Assembly (NCBI RefSeq): GCF_001570585.1
Contig: NZ_BBXF01000006.1
Coordinates: forward strand, 202,344 to 266,343
Direction: 5' to 3'
DNA length: 64,000 bases
Origin: Herbidospora daliensis
Lineage (GTDB): Bacteria > Actinomycetota > Actinomycetes > Streptosporangiales > Streptosporangiaceae
In this document: positions 35,077 to 43,823 of the stretch, piece by piece
Numbering within the stretch: the stretch's first letter is position 1
Layout: each line of letters starts with the position of its first letter
Notes under the pieces: model-generated
Database searches by the model: none
The model's input: only the letters and a program-made list of their open reading frames with translations
What the model was told of the DNA's origin: nothing
Position numbers and translations under genes: made by a program

Positions 35077-35503
35077 CGCGGTCGTCGACCTCGTGGTCGA
35101 ACCCGCCCTCCAGCCCGACTCCGTGGGCGAGGGTGACGGTCCACTGCTCGTAGTACCACTCCAGGCTGTGGCCGCTGAACCGGAAGTTGGCCCGATAGCG
35201 GGCCCGCTGGCCGGGGGCGAGGGTGAACAGCTCGACCGGCCGCCGCCCGCGCGGATACGCGGCGAACACGGCGGCCCGCGACACCCGGCCGCCGGGCTCC
35301 ACGCGCAGGCCCGCCATGGTCGCGGGCAGGGCGAGTTCGCGGAGGGTCTCGGCGCGCGGTGAGAGCAGCACGTCGTGGAAGACGACCTCTCCCGTGCAGG
35401 CCGGCAGCGGCACCCGATCCGGCAGCGACCCCCGCAGCGTGGCCGCGGCCGCACCGCGGCCGGCCTTGGACCAGCGAGTCACCACCCGCTGCACCACGAG
35501 CAT
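35060..35503 (-). CDS. Hypothetical protein
   Basis: A 147-residue cytoplasmic protein without signal or membrane segment. It has a repeated pattern of short beta strands ('VELFTLAPGQRARYRANFRFSGHSLEWYYEQWTVTLAHG') ending in a compact charged tail. Family not recognised. The single ATG at 35503 is used; only 18 bp separate it from the divergent DUF998 gene. Confidence 0.68.
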   Translation of the reverse strand: MLVVQRVVTRWSKAGRGAAAATLRGSLPDRVPLPACTGEVVFHDVLLSPRAETLRELALPATMAGLRVEPGGRVSRAAVFAAYPRGRRPVELFTLAPGQRARYRANFRFSGHSLEWYYEQWTVTLAHGVGLEGGFDHEVDDRVSLYP

Positions 35504-35521
35504 GGTGGCATTTTAGAGAGC

Positions 35522-36136
35522 ATGCGCGTTCCCGCCCAGGCCGGTCTCGGCGCCATCGCCGTGGCCGCCGCCGCCATCCTGACCCTCGAGTTCTCCTCGG
35601 GCATCGACCTGAGGCGCCGGACGATCAGCGAACACCAGCTCGGCGAGCACGCCTGGTTGTTCGGGCTCTCGGTGGCGCTGATCGCGCTGGGCTCGCTCGG
35701 CATCGGGGCGACCCTCGCCGCGCAGCGCCGCGCCCGCCCGATGGGCCTGGTCGCGCTGGCCGGGTGGAGCCTCGGGCTGCTGATCGTGGCGACCTTCCCC
35801 AAGCACGACTGGTCGCTCGGGCCGTCGTTCTCCGGGTCGGTGCACCGCGTCGGCAGCGTGGTCGCCTTCGTCTGCCTGCCGGTCGCCGTGCTGCTGCTGG
35901 CCCGGCCGTGGCGCGACACGATGGCGAGGGTGGCGGCGGCGCTCGGGCTCGGTGCCGTGGTGTGGATCGCCGGGATCGTGCTGGTCGGTTACACCGCCGC
36001 CCGCGACGGCATCCCGTGGTGGCGGGCGATGCCGGTCGGGCTCGGGGCGGTGGAGCGCGGCCTGGTGTTCACGGAGATCGCCGCGCTGGCGGCGCTGGGG
36101 ATTTGGGCTATTGCCCGCCAGGGGCGTAGGGCATAA
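35522..36136 (+). CDS. DUF998-type membrane protein
   Basis: A 204-residue protein with six hydrophobic segments. It has the DUF998 pattern of an N-terminal helix, an 'SEH.LG....LF' loop (here TISEHQLGEHAWLFGL) and a central 'FPKHDWSLGPSFSGSVHRVGSVVAF' with conserved His/Asp. The family is uncharacterised. ATG at 35522. It ends 49 bp before the NfeD-like gene and could be read through, but the gap is larger than those within that block. Confidence 0.82.
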   Translation: MRVPAQAGLGAIAVAAAAILTLEFSSGIDLRRRTISEHQLGEHAWLFGLSVALIALGSLGIGATLAAQRRARPMGLVALAGWSLGLLIVATFPKHDWSLGPSFSGSVHRVGSVVAFVCLPVAVLLLARPWRDTMARVAAALGLGAVVWIAGIVLVGYTAARDGIPWWRAMPVGLGAVERGLVFTEIAALAALGIWAIARQGRRA

Positions 36137-36185
36137 ATGGACCTATTCCATGCGGAACCGCGCTGATAGATTCCTCGTTTGCAAG

Positions 36186-36710
36186 ATGGGGGATAAAACG
36201 TTGCGCGATTTTCTGGGCGCCGCATTGGGTTTCCCGGCTGTCCTGTTCAGCTTCGCGCTGATCGTCGTCATCGGGTTCTGGCTGCTGGTGGCCTTCGGCG
36301 TGGTCGACCTCGACGGTCTTCCCGCGGCCGAGGTCTCCGGGTTCGTGACCGCCGGGTGGTTCGCGGCGCTGGCCGGATCCGTGCTGCTGCCCGCGCTCGG
36401 CTGGGTCGTCCTGGCCGCCGCGCTCGTCGTGGGCCTCGGCGCCGCGTTCCTGGTACGCCGCCTCACGCCCGCGCCCGAGAAGGTGCCCTCACGGCACGAC
36501 TTCGTCGGGCAGATCTGCGTCATCAGAACCCAGTCGGTCTCCACCGACTTCGGGCAGGCCGAGATCCGCGCCGTCGACGGCTCGGCCTCGGTCATCCAGG
36601 TGCGCCAGACCGGCGCCGACGTCTTCCGCGCGGGCGGGGCCGCGCTGATCTTCCAATATGACGCGGAAGGCGAGTTCTTCTGGGTCATGCCTTATGAAGG
36701 GGGCCTGTAG
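36186..36710 (+). CDS. NfeD/YqiJ-like membrane protein
   Basis: A 174-residue protein with two to three membrane segments (about 10-35, 48-66, 71-92) followed by a C-terminal OB-fold-like domain ('LVGQICVIRTQSVSTDFGQAEIRA' to 'GEFFWVMPYEGGL'). This is the architecture of YqiJ and short NfeD proteins, which are encoded next to flotillins and bind them at the membrane. The ATG at 36186 lacks a good ribosome-binding site; the ATG at 36150 is possible. Three bp separate it from the flotillin gene. Confidence 0.85.
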   Translation: MGDKTLRDFLGAALGFPAVLFSFALIVVIGFWLLVAFGVVDLDGLPAAEVSGFVTAGWFAALAGSVLLPALGWVVLAAALVVGLGAAFLVRRLTPAPEKVPSRHDFVGQICVIRTQSVSTDFGQAEIRAVDGSASVIQVRQTGADVFRAGGAALIFQYDAEGEFFWVMPYEGGL

Positions 36711-36713
36711 TTC

Positions 36714-38723
36714 ATGGACGTCATCTCGGCGGGAGCCGGCATATTCATCGCGGTCGTGCTGATCGTCGTCATCGCACTGGTGATCGTGGTCAGCCGGCTG
36801 TTCCGCAAGGTTGAGCAGGGCAAGGCCCTGATCGTGTCGAAGGTGCGCCGGGTCGACGTCACCTTCACCGGCGCCGTGGTCTTACCGGTGCTGCACAAGG
36901 CCGAGTTCATGGACATCTCGGTGAAGACCATCGAGATCGAGCGCTCGGGCCACGAGGGCCTGATCTGCCGTGACAACATCCGCGCCGACATCAAGATCAC
37001 GTTCTTCGTGCGGGTGAACAAGACCGCCGAGGACGTCGTGAAGGTCGCCCAGGCCATCGGCACCGCCCGCGCCAGCGACGAGGGCACCCTCCAGACCCTC
37101 TTCAACGCCAAGTTCTCCGAGGCCCTCAAGACCGTCGGCAAGCAGCTCGACTTCGTCGACCTCTACACCCAGCGCGACGAGTTCCGCGACCAGATCATCC
37201 GCGTCATCGGCACCGACCTCAACGGCTACTCGCTGGAGGACGCGGCCATCGACTACCTGGAGCAGACCCCGCTGTCGAAGCTCGACCCGGCCAACATCCT
37301 CGACGCCCAGGGCATCCGCAAGATCACCGAGCTGACGGCGATCGAGCACGTGCGGACCAACGAGTTCCAGCGCAACGAGGAGAAGGAGATCACCCGGCAG
37401 AACGTCGACGCCCGGGAGGCCATCCTCGAACTGGAGCGCCGCCAGGCCGACGCCGAGATCAAGCAGAAGCGCGAGGTCGAGACCATGCGGGCCCGCGAGG
37501 AGGCCGAGATCTCCCGGGTGCGCGCCGAGGAGCGCCTCAAGGCCCAGGCCGCGGCGATCAAGACCGACGAGCAGATCGGCGTCCAGAGCGAGAACAAGGC
37601 CCGCGAGGTCGCCGTCGCCGAGAAGAACCGCGAGCGCGTGATCGCCATCGAGAGCGAGCGCATCGAGAAGGACCGGCTGCTGGAGGTCATCGCCCGCGAG
37701 CGGGAGACCGAGTTGTCGCGCATCGCCAAGGAGAAGGAGCTCGAGGTCGAGAAGCGCTCGATCGCCGAGGTCATGCGCGAGCGCATCGCGGTCGAGAAGA
37801 CGGTGGCCGAGCAGGAGGAGCAGATCAAGCGCCTGCGCGTCATCGAGGAGGCCGAGCGCACCCGCCAGTCGGTCATCATCGCCGCCGAGGCCGAGGCGCA
37901 GGAGAACCTGGTCAAGGACATCAAGGCCGCCGAGGCCGCCGAGGCCGCGTCCAAGTTCAAGGCGCGCGAGGCGCTGGTGCTGGCCGAGTCGCGCCAGCAG
38001 GCCGCCGAGCTCGACGCCCGCGCCAAGATCCGCCTCGCCGAGGGTGTGCAGGCCGAGGCCGCCGCGACCGGCCTGGCCGAGGTGCAGGTCAAGGAGCGCG
38101 CCGCTGCCGCGATCGAGAAGGTCGGCAAGGCCGAGGCGATCGTCGAGCGCGAGAAGGCGCTGGCGTCCGCCGAGGGCACCCGCGAGCGGCTGAAGGCCGA
38201 GGCCGACGGCGAGCAGGCCAAGGCCGTGGCCGCCGCGATGATGGTCGGGGAGAAGCTGAAGGCCGAGGCCGAGGGTCTCACCGAGAAGGCCGCCGCGCTG
38301 GCCGCGATGTCCGACGCGAGCCGCGTCCACGAGGAGTACCGCCTGCGGCTGGAGGCCGAGAAGGAGATCCGCCTGGCCGGGGTCGAGGTGCACCGCAAGG
38401 TCGCCGAGGCGCAGGCCGAGGTGCTGTCGGCCGGTCTGTCGAAGGCCAACATCGACATCGTCGGCGGCGACAGCGTCTTCTTCGACAAGCTCGTCGGCGC
38501 GGTGACCATGGGCAAGAGCATCGACGGCTTCGTCGACAACTCCGAGGTGGCCCGCACCCTCGCCGAGCCCTACCTGAACGGCGACGCCAGCCTCAGCGGC
38601 GACCTCGCCAAGATCGTGTCGGGGGTCGACTCGGGCGCGGTCCGCGACATGACCGTGTCGGCGTTCCTCGCCGGCCTGATGAAGAACGGGGCCGCCCCGG
38701 CGATCACCCCGGTCGAGAAGTGA
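36714..38723 (+). CDS. Flotillin / YqiK-family SPFH protein
   Basis: A 669-residue SPFH-domain protein. One N-terminal membrane helix (8-26) is followed by the SPFH/PHB domain (about 28-200). A very long Ala/Glu-rich coiled coil runs to about 560 ('AREEAEISRVRAEERLKAQ' type heptads), with a C-terminal 'LSKANIDIVGGDSVFFDKL' typical of YqiK. Such proteins form large rings or microdomain scaffolds at the membrane. It sits between the NfeD-like gene and the giant ATPase, and its TGA overlaps the ATPase GTG. Confidence 0.95.
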   Translation: MDVISAGAGIFIAVVLIVVIALVIVVSRLFRKVEQGKALIVSKVRRVDVTFTGAVVLPVLHKAEFMDISVKTIEIERSGHEGLICRDNIRADIKITFFVRVNKTAEDVVKVAQAIGTARASDEGTLQTLFNAKFSEALKTVGKQLDFVDLYTQRDEFRDQIIRVIGTDLNGYSLEDAAIDYLEQTPLSKLDPANILDAQGIRKITELTAIEHVRTNEFQRNEEKEITRQNVDAREAILELERRQADAEIKQKREVETMRAREEAEISRVRAEERLKAQAAAIKTDEQIGVQSENKAREVAVAEKNRERVIAIESERIEKDRLLEVIARERETELSRIAKEKELEVEKRSIAEVMRERIAVEKTVAEQEEQIKRLRVIEEAERTRQSVIIAAEAEAQENLVKDIKAAEAAEAASKFKAREALVLAESRQQAAELDARAKIRLAEGVQAEAAATGLAEVQVKERAAAAIEKVGKAEAIVEREKALASAEGTRERLKAEADGEQAKAVAAAMMVGEKLKAEAEGLTEKAAALAAMSDASRVHEEYRLRLEAEKEIRLAGVEVHRKVAEAQAEVLSAGLSKANIDIVGGDSVFFDKLVGAVTMGKSIDGFVDNSEVARTLAEPYLNGDASLSGDLAKIVSGVDSGAVRDMTVSAFLAGLMKNGAAPAITPVEK

Positions 38724-41700
38724 CCCTGGGAATGACAGGGCTCGACGCCGGCACCTACGAGATCCTCCGCGCCCGGCTGGCCGAACAGGCCAAGGAGCTG
38801 GCCGGCCGGGCCGAGGAGCTCAACACCCGGCGCCTGGCGGTGTTCGGCGGCTCGGAGATGCGGCTGGTGGGGACCGAGCGCATCCGTACCGAGAACAACT
38901 GCGTGCCCCGGGACGTGGTCTCCGCCGGCGACACCATGATCTTCGGCTACAACGTGTTCATCGGCCTTCGGCCGCAGACCAGCGTCTCCGACGTCTTCTC
39001 CTTCCACCACTTCTCGCGCGACGGCGACGCGTTCACCTTCTCGGGCTCCGGGAGCGTGCTCGGCGACCCCGTCTTCGAGAAGGACTTCGGCGAGCTCTAC
39101 CGCTACTACAAGGACACCCGGCTGCTCCAGCTGCGGAAGACCGACGGGAAGCTCCTGGCGATCTTCCAGACCGGGCCGCAGGACGTCCGGGTGCTGCGCT
39201 GGACGATGACCGCCGACGGCGTGTTGTCCTACCTCGACTCGCGGGGCGAGCGCGACCACGTCCTGCCGCCCTCCCACGACTTCGAGTGGATCGAGACCAA
39301 CCGCGACGACCACGTGCTCGGGCGGCACCCGCACATCTCCATCGGCGGCGAGCTGTTCGTCGAGACCGTCGGCGGCGACCTCACCATCAAGGTCGAGAAC
39401 AACACCGAGTCGGGCGAGGGCGTCTACTCCGAATCGGTCACCGAGCGGCTGCAGAGCCTCGCCGACGCCGACGTGTTCCACGCGCGGGTCGGGCCGCTGA
39501 TCCTGCTGAAGATCCGGCCCTACAAGGAGACCGAGTGGCGTCACCTGGTCTTCAACACCCGGACCAAGAGCGTGACCCGGCTCGACGGGATCGGCCAGGC
39601 GTGCCAGCGGCTCCCCGAGGACCAGGGGATCATCTTCCCCGGCGGCTACTACCTGACGACCGGCGTGGCCAAGACGTTCGAGACCGACGTCGCCGCGCTG
39701 GAGTTCGAGCGGGTGATCCGGAGCGAGGAGGACGTGCTCTACGTCTTCCACGCCCGGGAGGAGGGGCGTTACCTCCTGCTGCCGTACAACGTGATCCGCA
39801 AGGAGGTCGCCAACCCGCTGCCCTGCCACGGCTACTCGCTGTTCGACGACGGCACGCTGGTGGTGTTCCGGGCGACCTCCGACGAGCCGTCGCGCGTCCA
39901 CCCCATGCAGGTGTGGGACACCCCGTTCGCGGTCGAGTCGGCCGCCCCGGCCGGCACCGGCCCGCTGGAGCGCATCGGCAACGGCGAGCTGGTCAGAGGT
40001 GTCTCCGACTGCCTGTCGGTGGCCCGCATGGTCGAGGAGATGGCGCCCGCGCAGGCCGTCTTCGAGGCGCTGATCGCCTCCTGCGACCGCATCTCCGACG
40101 CCTACCACTGGCTCGGCGAACACGCCCTCGCCGAGCCGCTCGCGGCCCTGCGGGGCACCGCCGAGCAGGTGCTCGACGAGTTCGAGAACGTCCAGCGCCT
40201 CACCGAGGACGCCGCCGAGGCGGTGGCCGAGGCGCGCGAGCGCGTCGCCGCGATCCGCTCGACCGGCGTCACCCGGCTGGCCGACCTGCGCCGCGCCCAG
40301 GGCCACCTGGTGACCCTGCGCGAGCGCCGGTACGCCGACCTCCCGGCCCTCGACGCCCTCGCCTCCGGCGTCGAGCGGGAGGTGACCGAGACCGCCGCCC
40401 ACGTGATCGCCGACCTGCAACGCGACGACGCGTTCGCCGACTTCCACGCCACGGTCTCCGCCCTCGCGGAGGAGGCCGAGGCGATCACGACCGTGGCCCA
40501 CGCCGCCCCGGTGGCCGAACGGCTGGCCGCCCAGTCCGACGGCCTGGAGGCGCTGATCGAGGTGGTCGGCACGCTGGAGGTCGAGGCGACCGCCCGTACC
40601 GTCATCCTGGAGAAGGTCGGCGCGGTCCTCGCCGAGATCAACCGTGTGCGCGCCACCCTCGACGCCCGGCGGCGCGAACTGCTCGCCGCCGAGGGCCGGG
40701 CCGAGTTCGCCGCCGAGTTCGGCCTCCTCGGCCAGGCCGTGACGGCCGGGCTGACCGGCGCCGACAGCCCCGAGAAGTGCGACGAGCGCCTCGGCCGGCT
40801 GCTGCTCCAGATCGAGGGACTGGAATCGCGCTTCGGCGAGTTCGACGACTTCCTCGGGCAGCTCGAACGCAAACGCGAGGAGGTCTACGAGGCGTTCTCG
40901 GCCCGCAAGCAGACCCTCCTCGACGACCGCGCCCGCCGCGCCGACCGGCTCGCCGACTCGGCCGACCGCATCCTCGGCACGGTGCGCCGCCGCTCCTCGG
41001 CCCTGGCGACGCTCGACGAGGTCAACGCCTACTTCGCGGCCGACCCGATGGTCGCCAAACTGCGTGCGGTCTCGGCCGACCTGCGGGACCTCGGCGACCC
41101 GGTCCGCGCCGACGAACTCGACGGCCGGGTGCGCGCCGCCCGCCAGGAGGCCGGCCGCGCACTCAAGGACCGCACCGACCTGTTCGACGGCGACACGGTG
41201 AAACTCGGCCGCCACCGCTTCGCCGTCAACACCCAGCCCCTCGACCTCACCCTGGTGCCCCACGACGGCGCGTTGTCGTACGCCGTCACCGGCACCGACT
41301 ACCGCGCCCCCGTCACCGGCTTCGCCGACACCCGGCACTTCTGGGACCAGCTGCTGGTGTCGGAGACGACGGAGGTCTACCGCGCCGAATACCTGGCGGC
41401 GTCGCTGTTCCCAGTAGAGGGCGACGTGGCCGAAGCCGTGCGCCGGGCCGCCGAGTCACGCTACGACGAGGGCTACGAGCGCGGCGTGCACGACCACGAC
41501 ACCGTGCGCATCCTGGACGTCGTCACCCGCCTGCACGCCTCGGCCGGCCTGCTGCGCCACCTGCCGTCGGCGCGGGCGACCGCGCAGTTCTTCTGGGCGC
41601 ACGCGAACCCGTCGCCGACCTGGGAGGTCAGAGCCCAGTCCCTCACCCGCGCCCGGGAGTTGTTCGGCGGCGGCACAGCGGCCCTGGAGGCCCTCGCGGC

Positions 41701-43396
41701 CGAACTGACCGCGGCGATCGAAGCCCACGGTTGCCTCGACGGCCCCGCCTCCCTGGCCGCCGACTACCTGATCGAGGAACTGGCCTCGGCGCCCGCGGGC
41801 TTCGTCACCTCGACGGCCGCCCGCGCGTTCCTCGACGCCTTCGAGGAGGCTCTCGGCGCGGACCGCTTCGCCGCGTTCACCGCCGAACTGTCGGCCCTGG
41901 AGCTGCCCGCCCGTATCCAGCTCGCCCGCGCCTGGCTGGCCGCCTTCGGCAAGGGCGAGGCGTCGCCCGAGGCCGTCGCGCTGCTGCTGTGCGACCTGCC
42001 CCGCTACGACTCCGCCGCCACCCTCGACGGCGTCGTCGAAGGACTCCTGGGCGCCCACCCGCGCATCCAGGGCCGCTCCCTGCCGCTGCGCCTCGACGAG
42101 TTCCTCGCCCGGACGAGGATCTTCCGGTCGGAGCGGGTCCCGGCGTACCGGGACTACCAGCGGCGCCGCGCCGAACTGGTGGCCGGCGAGAAGAAACGCC
42201 TGCGCCTGGACGAATACCGCCCCAAGGTGATGGACTCCTTCGTCCGCAACGGGCTGATCGACCAGGTCTACCTGCCGCTGATCGGCGACAACCTGGCCAA
42301 GCAGCTCGACCACGGCATGGGCCTGCTGCTGCTGATCTCCCCGCCCGGCTACGGCAAGACGACCCTGATGGAGTACGTCGCCAGCCGCCTCGGCCTGGTG
42401 TTCGTCAAGGTCAACGGCCCCGCCCTCGGACACGAGGTGACCTCGGTCGACCCGGCGGACGCACCCGACGCGACCTCCCGGTCGGAGGTCGAGAAGATCT
42501 CGTTCGCGCTGGAGATGGGCAGCAACGTGCTGCTCTACCTGGACGACATCCAGCACACCTCACCCGAACTGCTGCAGAAGTTCATCTCGTTGTGCGACGC
42601 GCAGCGCCGGATGGAAGGCGTGTGGAACGGGACGGCCCGGACGTACGACCTTCGGGGGAAACGGTTCGCGGTCTGCATGGCCGGCAACCCGTACACCGAG
42701 TCGGGCCAGGTGTTCCGCGTCCCCGACATGCTGGCGAACCGTGCTGACGTGTGGAACCTGGGCGAGGTGCTGAGCGGGAAGGACGACCTGTTCGCACTGA
42801 GCTACATCGAGAACGCCCTGACGGCCAACTCCGTGCTCGCTCCCGTGTCCGATCACGGCGAGGTGGAAAAGCTGGTGCGGCTGGCTCGCGGGGAGGGCAG
42901 CGCCGACCAGCTGGCGCATCCCTACAGCACGGTCGAACTCGACCAGATCCTCAGCGTGTTGCGCAAGATGCTGCGGCTGCAGGAGGTGGTGCTGGCCAAC
43001 AACCGGGCCTACATCGCTTCCGCCGCCCAGTCCGACGCCAGCCGGACCGAACCCCCCTTCTTGTTGCAGGGGTCGTACCGGAACATGAACAAGCTCGCGC
43101 AGCGGGTGGTGCCGGTGCTGACCGACGCCGAACTCGAAGCGATCATCGACGACCACTACCTGGGGGAGGCGCAGACGCTGACCTCGGGGGCGGAGGCGAA
43201 CCTGCTGAAGCTGGCGGAGCTGCGGGGGGTGCTGACGGACACGCAGAAGGCGCGGTGGGAGGAGGTCAAGGCGGCGTATCGACGGGCCAGGGCGATGGGC
43301 GGCGAAGCCGACGACCCGACGACCCGGACGGTCTCCGCCATCACCCACCTGGCCGACCACCTGGGCGGCGCGATCACCTCCCTGAGGGACCGATGA
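38720..43396 (+). CDS. Giant AAA+ ATPase, DUF3686 'DNA repair ATPase' type
   Basis: A 1558-residue protein. Residues about 1-430 form a beta-rich domain matching the DUF3686 'DNA-repair ATPase' annotation ('GTERIRTENNCVPRDVVSAGD', 'GYNVFIGLRP'). Residues about 430-800 are coiled-coil. Residues about 1150-1400 are an AAA+ module: Walker A PPGYGKTT near 1208, Walker B VLLYLDDI near 1274, and AGNP (sensor-like) near 1320. The GTG at 38720 overlaps the flotillin stop; ATG at 38732 is an alternative. No nuclease, protease or membrane segment is seen. The DNA-repair label has little experimental support; the flotillin linkage suggests a membrane-associated remodelling ATPase. Confidence 0.88.
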   Translation: MTLGMTGLDAGTYEILRARLAEQAKELAGRAEELNTRRLAVFGGSEMRLVGTERIRTENNCVPRDVVSAGDTMIFGYNVFIGLRPQTSVSDVFSFHHFSRDGDAFTFSGSGSVLGDPVFEKDFGELYRYYKDTRLLQLRKTDGKLLAIFQTGPQDVRVLRWTMTADGVLSYLDSRGERDHVLPPSHDFEWIETNRDDHVLGRHPHISIGGELFVETVGGDLTIKVENNTESGEGVYSESVTERLQSLADADVFHARVGPLILLKIRPYKETEWRHLVFNTRTKSVTRLDGIGQACQRLPEDQGIIFPGGYYLTTGVAKTFETDVAALEFERVIRSEEDVLYVFHAREEGRYLLLPYNVIRKEVANPLPCHGYSLFDDGTLVVFRATSDEPSRVHPMQVWDTPFAVESAAPAGTGPLERIGNGELVRGVSDCLSVARMVEEMAPAQAVFEALIASCDRISDAYHWLGEHALAEPLAALRGTAEQVLDEFENVQRLTEDAAEAVAEARERVAAIRSTGVTRLADLRRAQGHLVTLRERRYADLPALDALASGVEREVTETAAHVIADLQRDDAFADFHATVSALAEEAEAITTVAHAAPVAERLAAQSDGLEALIEVVGTLEVEATARTVILEKVGAVLAEINRVRATLDARRRELLAAEGRAEFAAEFGLLGQAVTAGLTGADSPEKCDERLGRLLLQIEGLESRFGEFDDFLGQLERKREEVYEAFSARKQTLLDDRARRADRLADSADRILGTVRRRSSALATLDEVNAYFAADPMVAKLRAVSADLRDLGDPVRADELDGRVRAARQEAGRALKDRTDLFDGDTVKLGRHRFAVNTQPLDLTLVPHDGALSYAVTGTDYRAPVTGFADTRHFWDQLLVSETTEVYRAEYLAASLFPVEGDVAEAVRRAAESRYDEGYERGVHDHDTVRILDVVTRLHASAGLLRHLPSARATAQFFWAHANPSPTWEVRAQSLTRARELFGGGTAALEALAAELTAAIEAHGCLDGPASLAADYLIEELASAPAGFVTSTAARAFLDAFEEALGADRFAAFTAELSALELPARIQLARAWLAAFGKGEASPEAVALLLCDLPRYDSAATLDGVVEGLLGAHPRIQGRSLPLRLDEFLARTRIFRSERVPAYRDYQRRRAELVAGEKKRLRLDEYRPKVMDSFVRNGLIDQVYLPLIGDNLAKQLDHGMGLLLLISPPGYGKTTLMEYVASRLGLVFVKVNGPALGHEVTSVDPADAPDATSRSEVEKISFALEMGSNVLLYLDDIQHTSPELLQKFISLCDAQRRMEGVWNGTARTYDLRGKRFAVCMAGNPYTESGQVFRVPDMLANRADVWNLGEVLSGKDDLFALSYIENALTANSVLAPVSDHGEVEKLVRLARGEGSADQLAHPYSTVELDQILSVLRKMLRLQEVVLANNRAYIASAAQSDASRTEPPFLLQGSYRNMNKLAQRVVPVLTDAELEAIIDDHYLGEAQTLTSGAEANLLKLAELRGVLTDTQKARWEEVKAAYRRARAMGGEADDPTTRTVSAITHLADHLGGAITSLRDR

Positions 43397-43680
43397 CCCT
43401 GCGCTCGGCGGAGGAGATCCGCGACTACCTCCTCGCCCAGCTCAACGACGCACTGCGCCGACCCGGCCTGTACGGCGACGAGGTCGCCCTCCGGGTCATG
43501 TTCGACCATTACGAGAACGTCGCCGACCCCATGGTCTTCTTCCACTTCTGGAACGGACGCGGCCCGTTGGGCGAATCGGCCATGTATGAGGAACCGACCC
43601 TGCTGGCGGCCCGTTGCGGCACCGGCAGGTTCGGGGACACGTTCATCTTCACCCCGTTCGGAACGAGCCGACGAAGCTGA
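43393..43680 (+). CDS. Small protein after the giant ATPase
   Basis: A 95-residue protein starting with an ATG overlapping the ATPase stop (ATGA), so it is translationally coupled. It has an N-terminal helix ('SAEEIRDYLLAQLNDALRRPGLYG') and a more strand-like second half, with no signal or membrane segment. Family not recognised. Its strict coupling to the ATPase suggests a partner or adaptor. It ends just before two strong hairpins. Confidence 0.72.
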   Translation: MTLRSAEEIRDYLLAQLNDALRRPGLYGDEVALRVMFDHYENVADPMVFFHFWNGRGPLGESAMYEEPTLLAARCGTGRFGDTFIFTPFGTSRRS

Positions 43681-43682
43681 TG

Positions 43683-43734
43683 CGGTCCTGACGGACCGTC
43701 GCATCGGGCGTTCCTCCTCGGGAAAGGAGCGCCC
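43683..43734 (+). terminator. Two consecutive hairpins at the end of the flotillin/ATPase operon
   Basis: Hairpin 1: CGGTCC-TGAC-GGACCG (43683-43698). Hairpin 2: a 10-bp stem, GGGCGTTCCT pairing with AGGAGCGCCC (43706-43734, one wobble pair). There is no T-tract, as is common in high-GC actinomycetes. They mark the likely transcript end before the HAD-HerA gene. Confidence 0.6.
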
Positions 43735-43823
43735 CAGGCTTCGTCCTTGTGGCGGGACGAAATCCTTGAGGCGATCCCCGGGCAACGCCGGTTCAGGCCC
43801 GCTGACGGGGGCAGCCGACGTTC

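Noticed and set aside
38570..41338. 922-codon frame antisense to the DUF3686 ATPase
   Set aside because: No recognisable domains and no ribosome-binding site; opposite a gene with strong family features.
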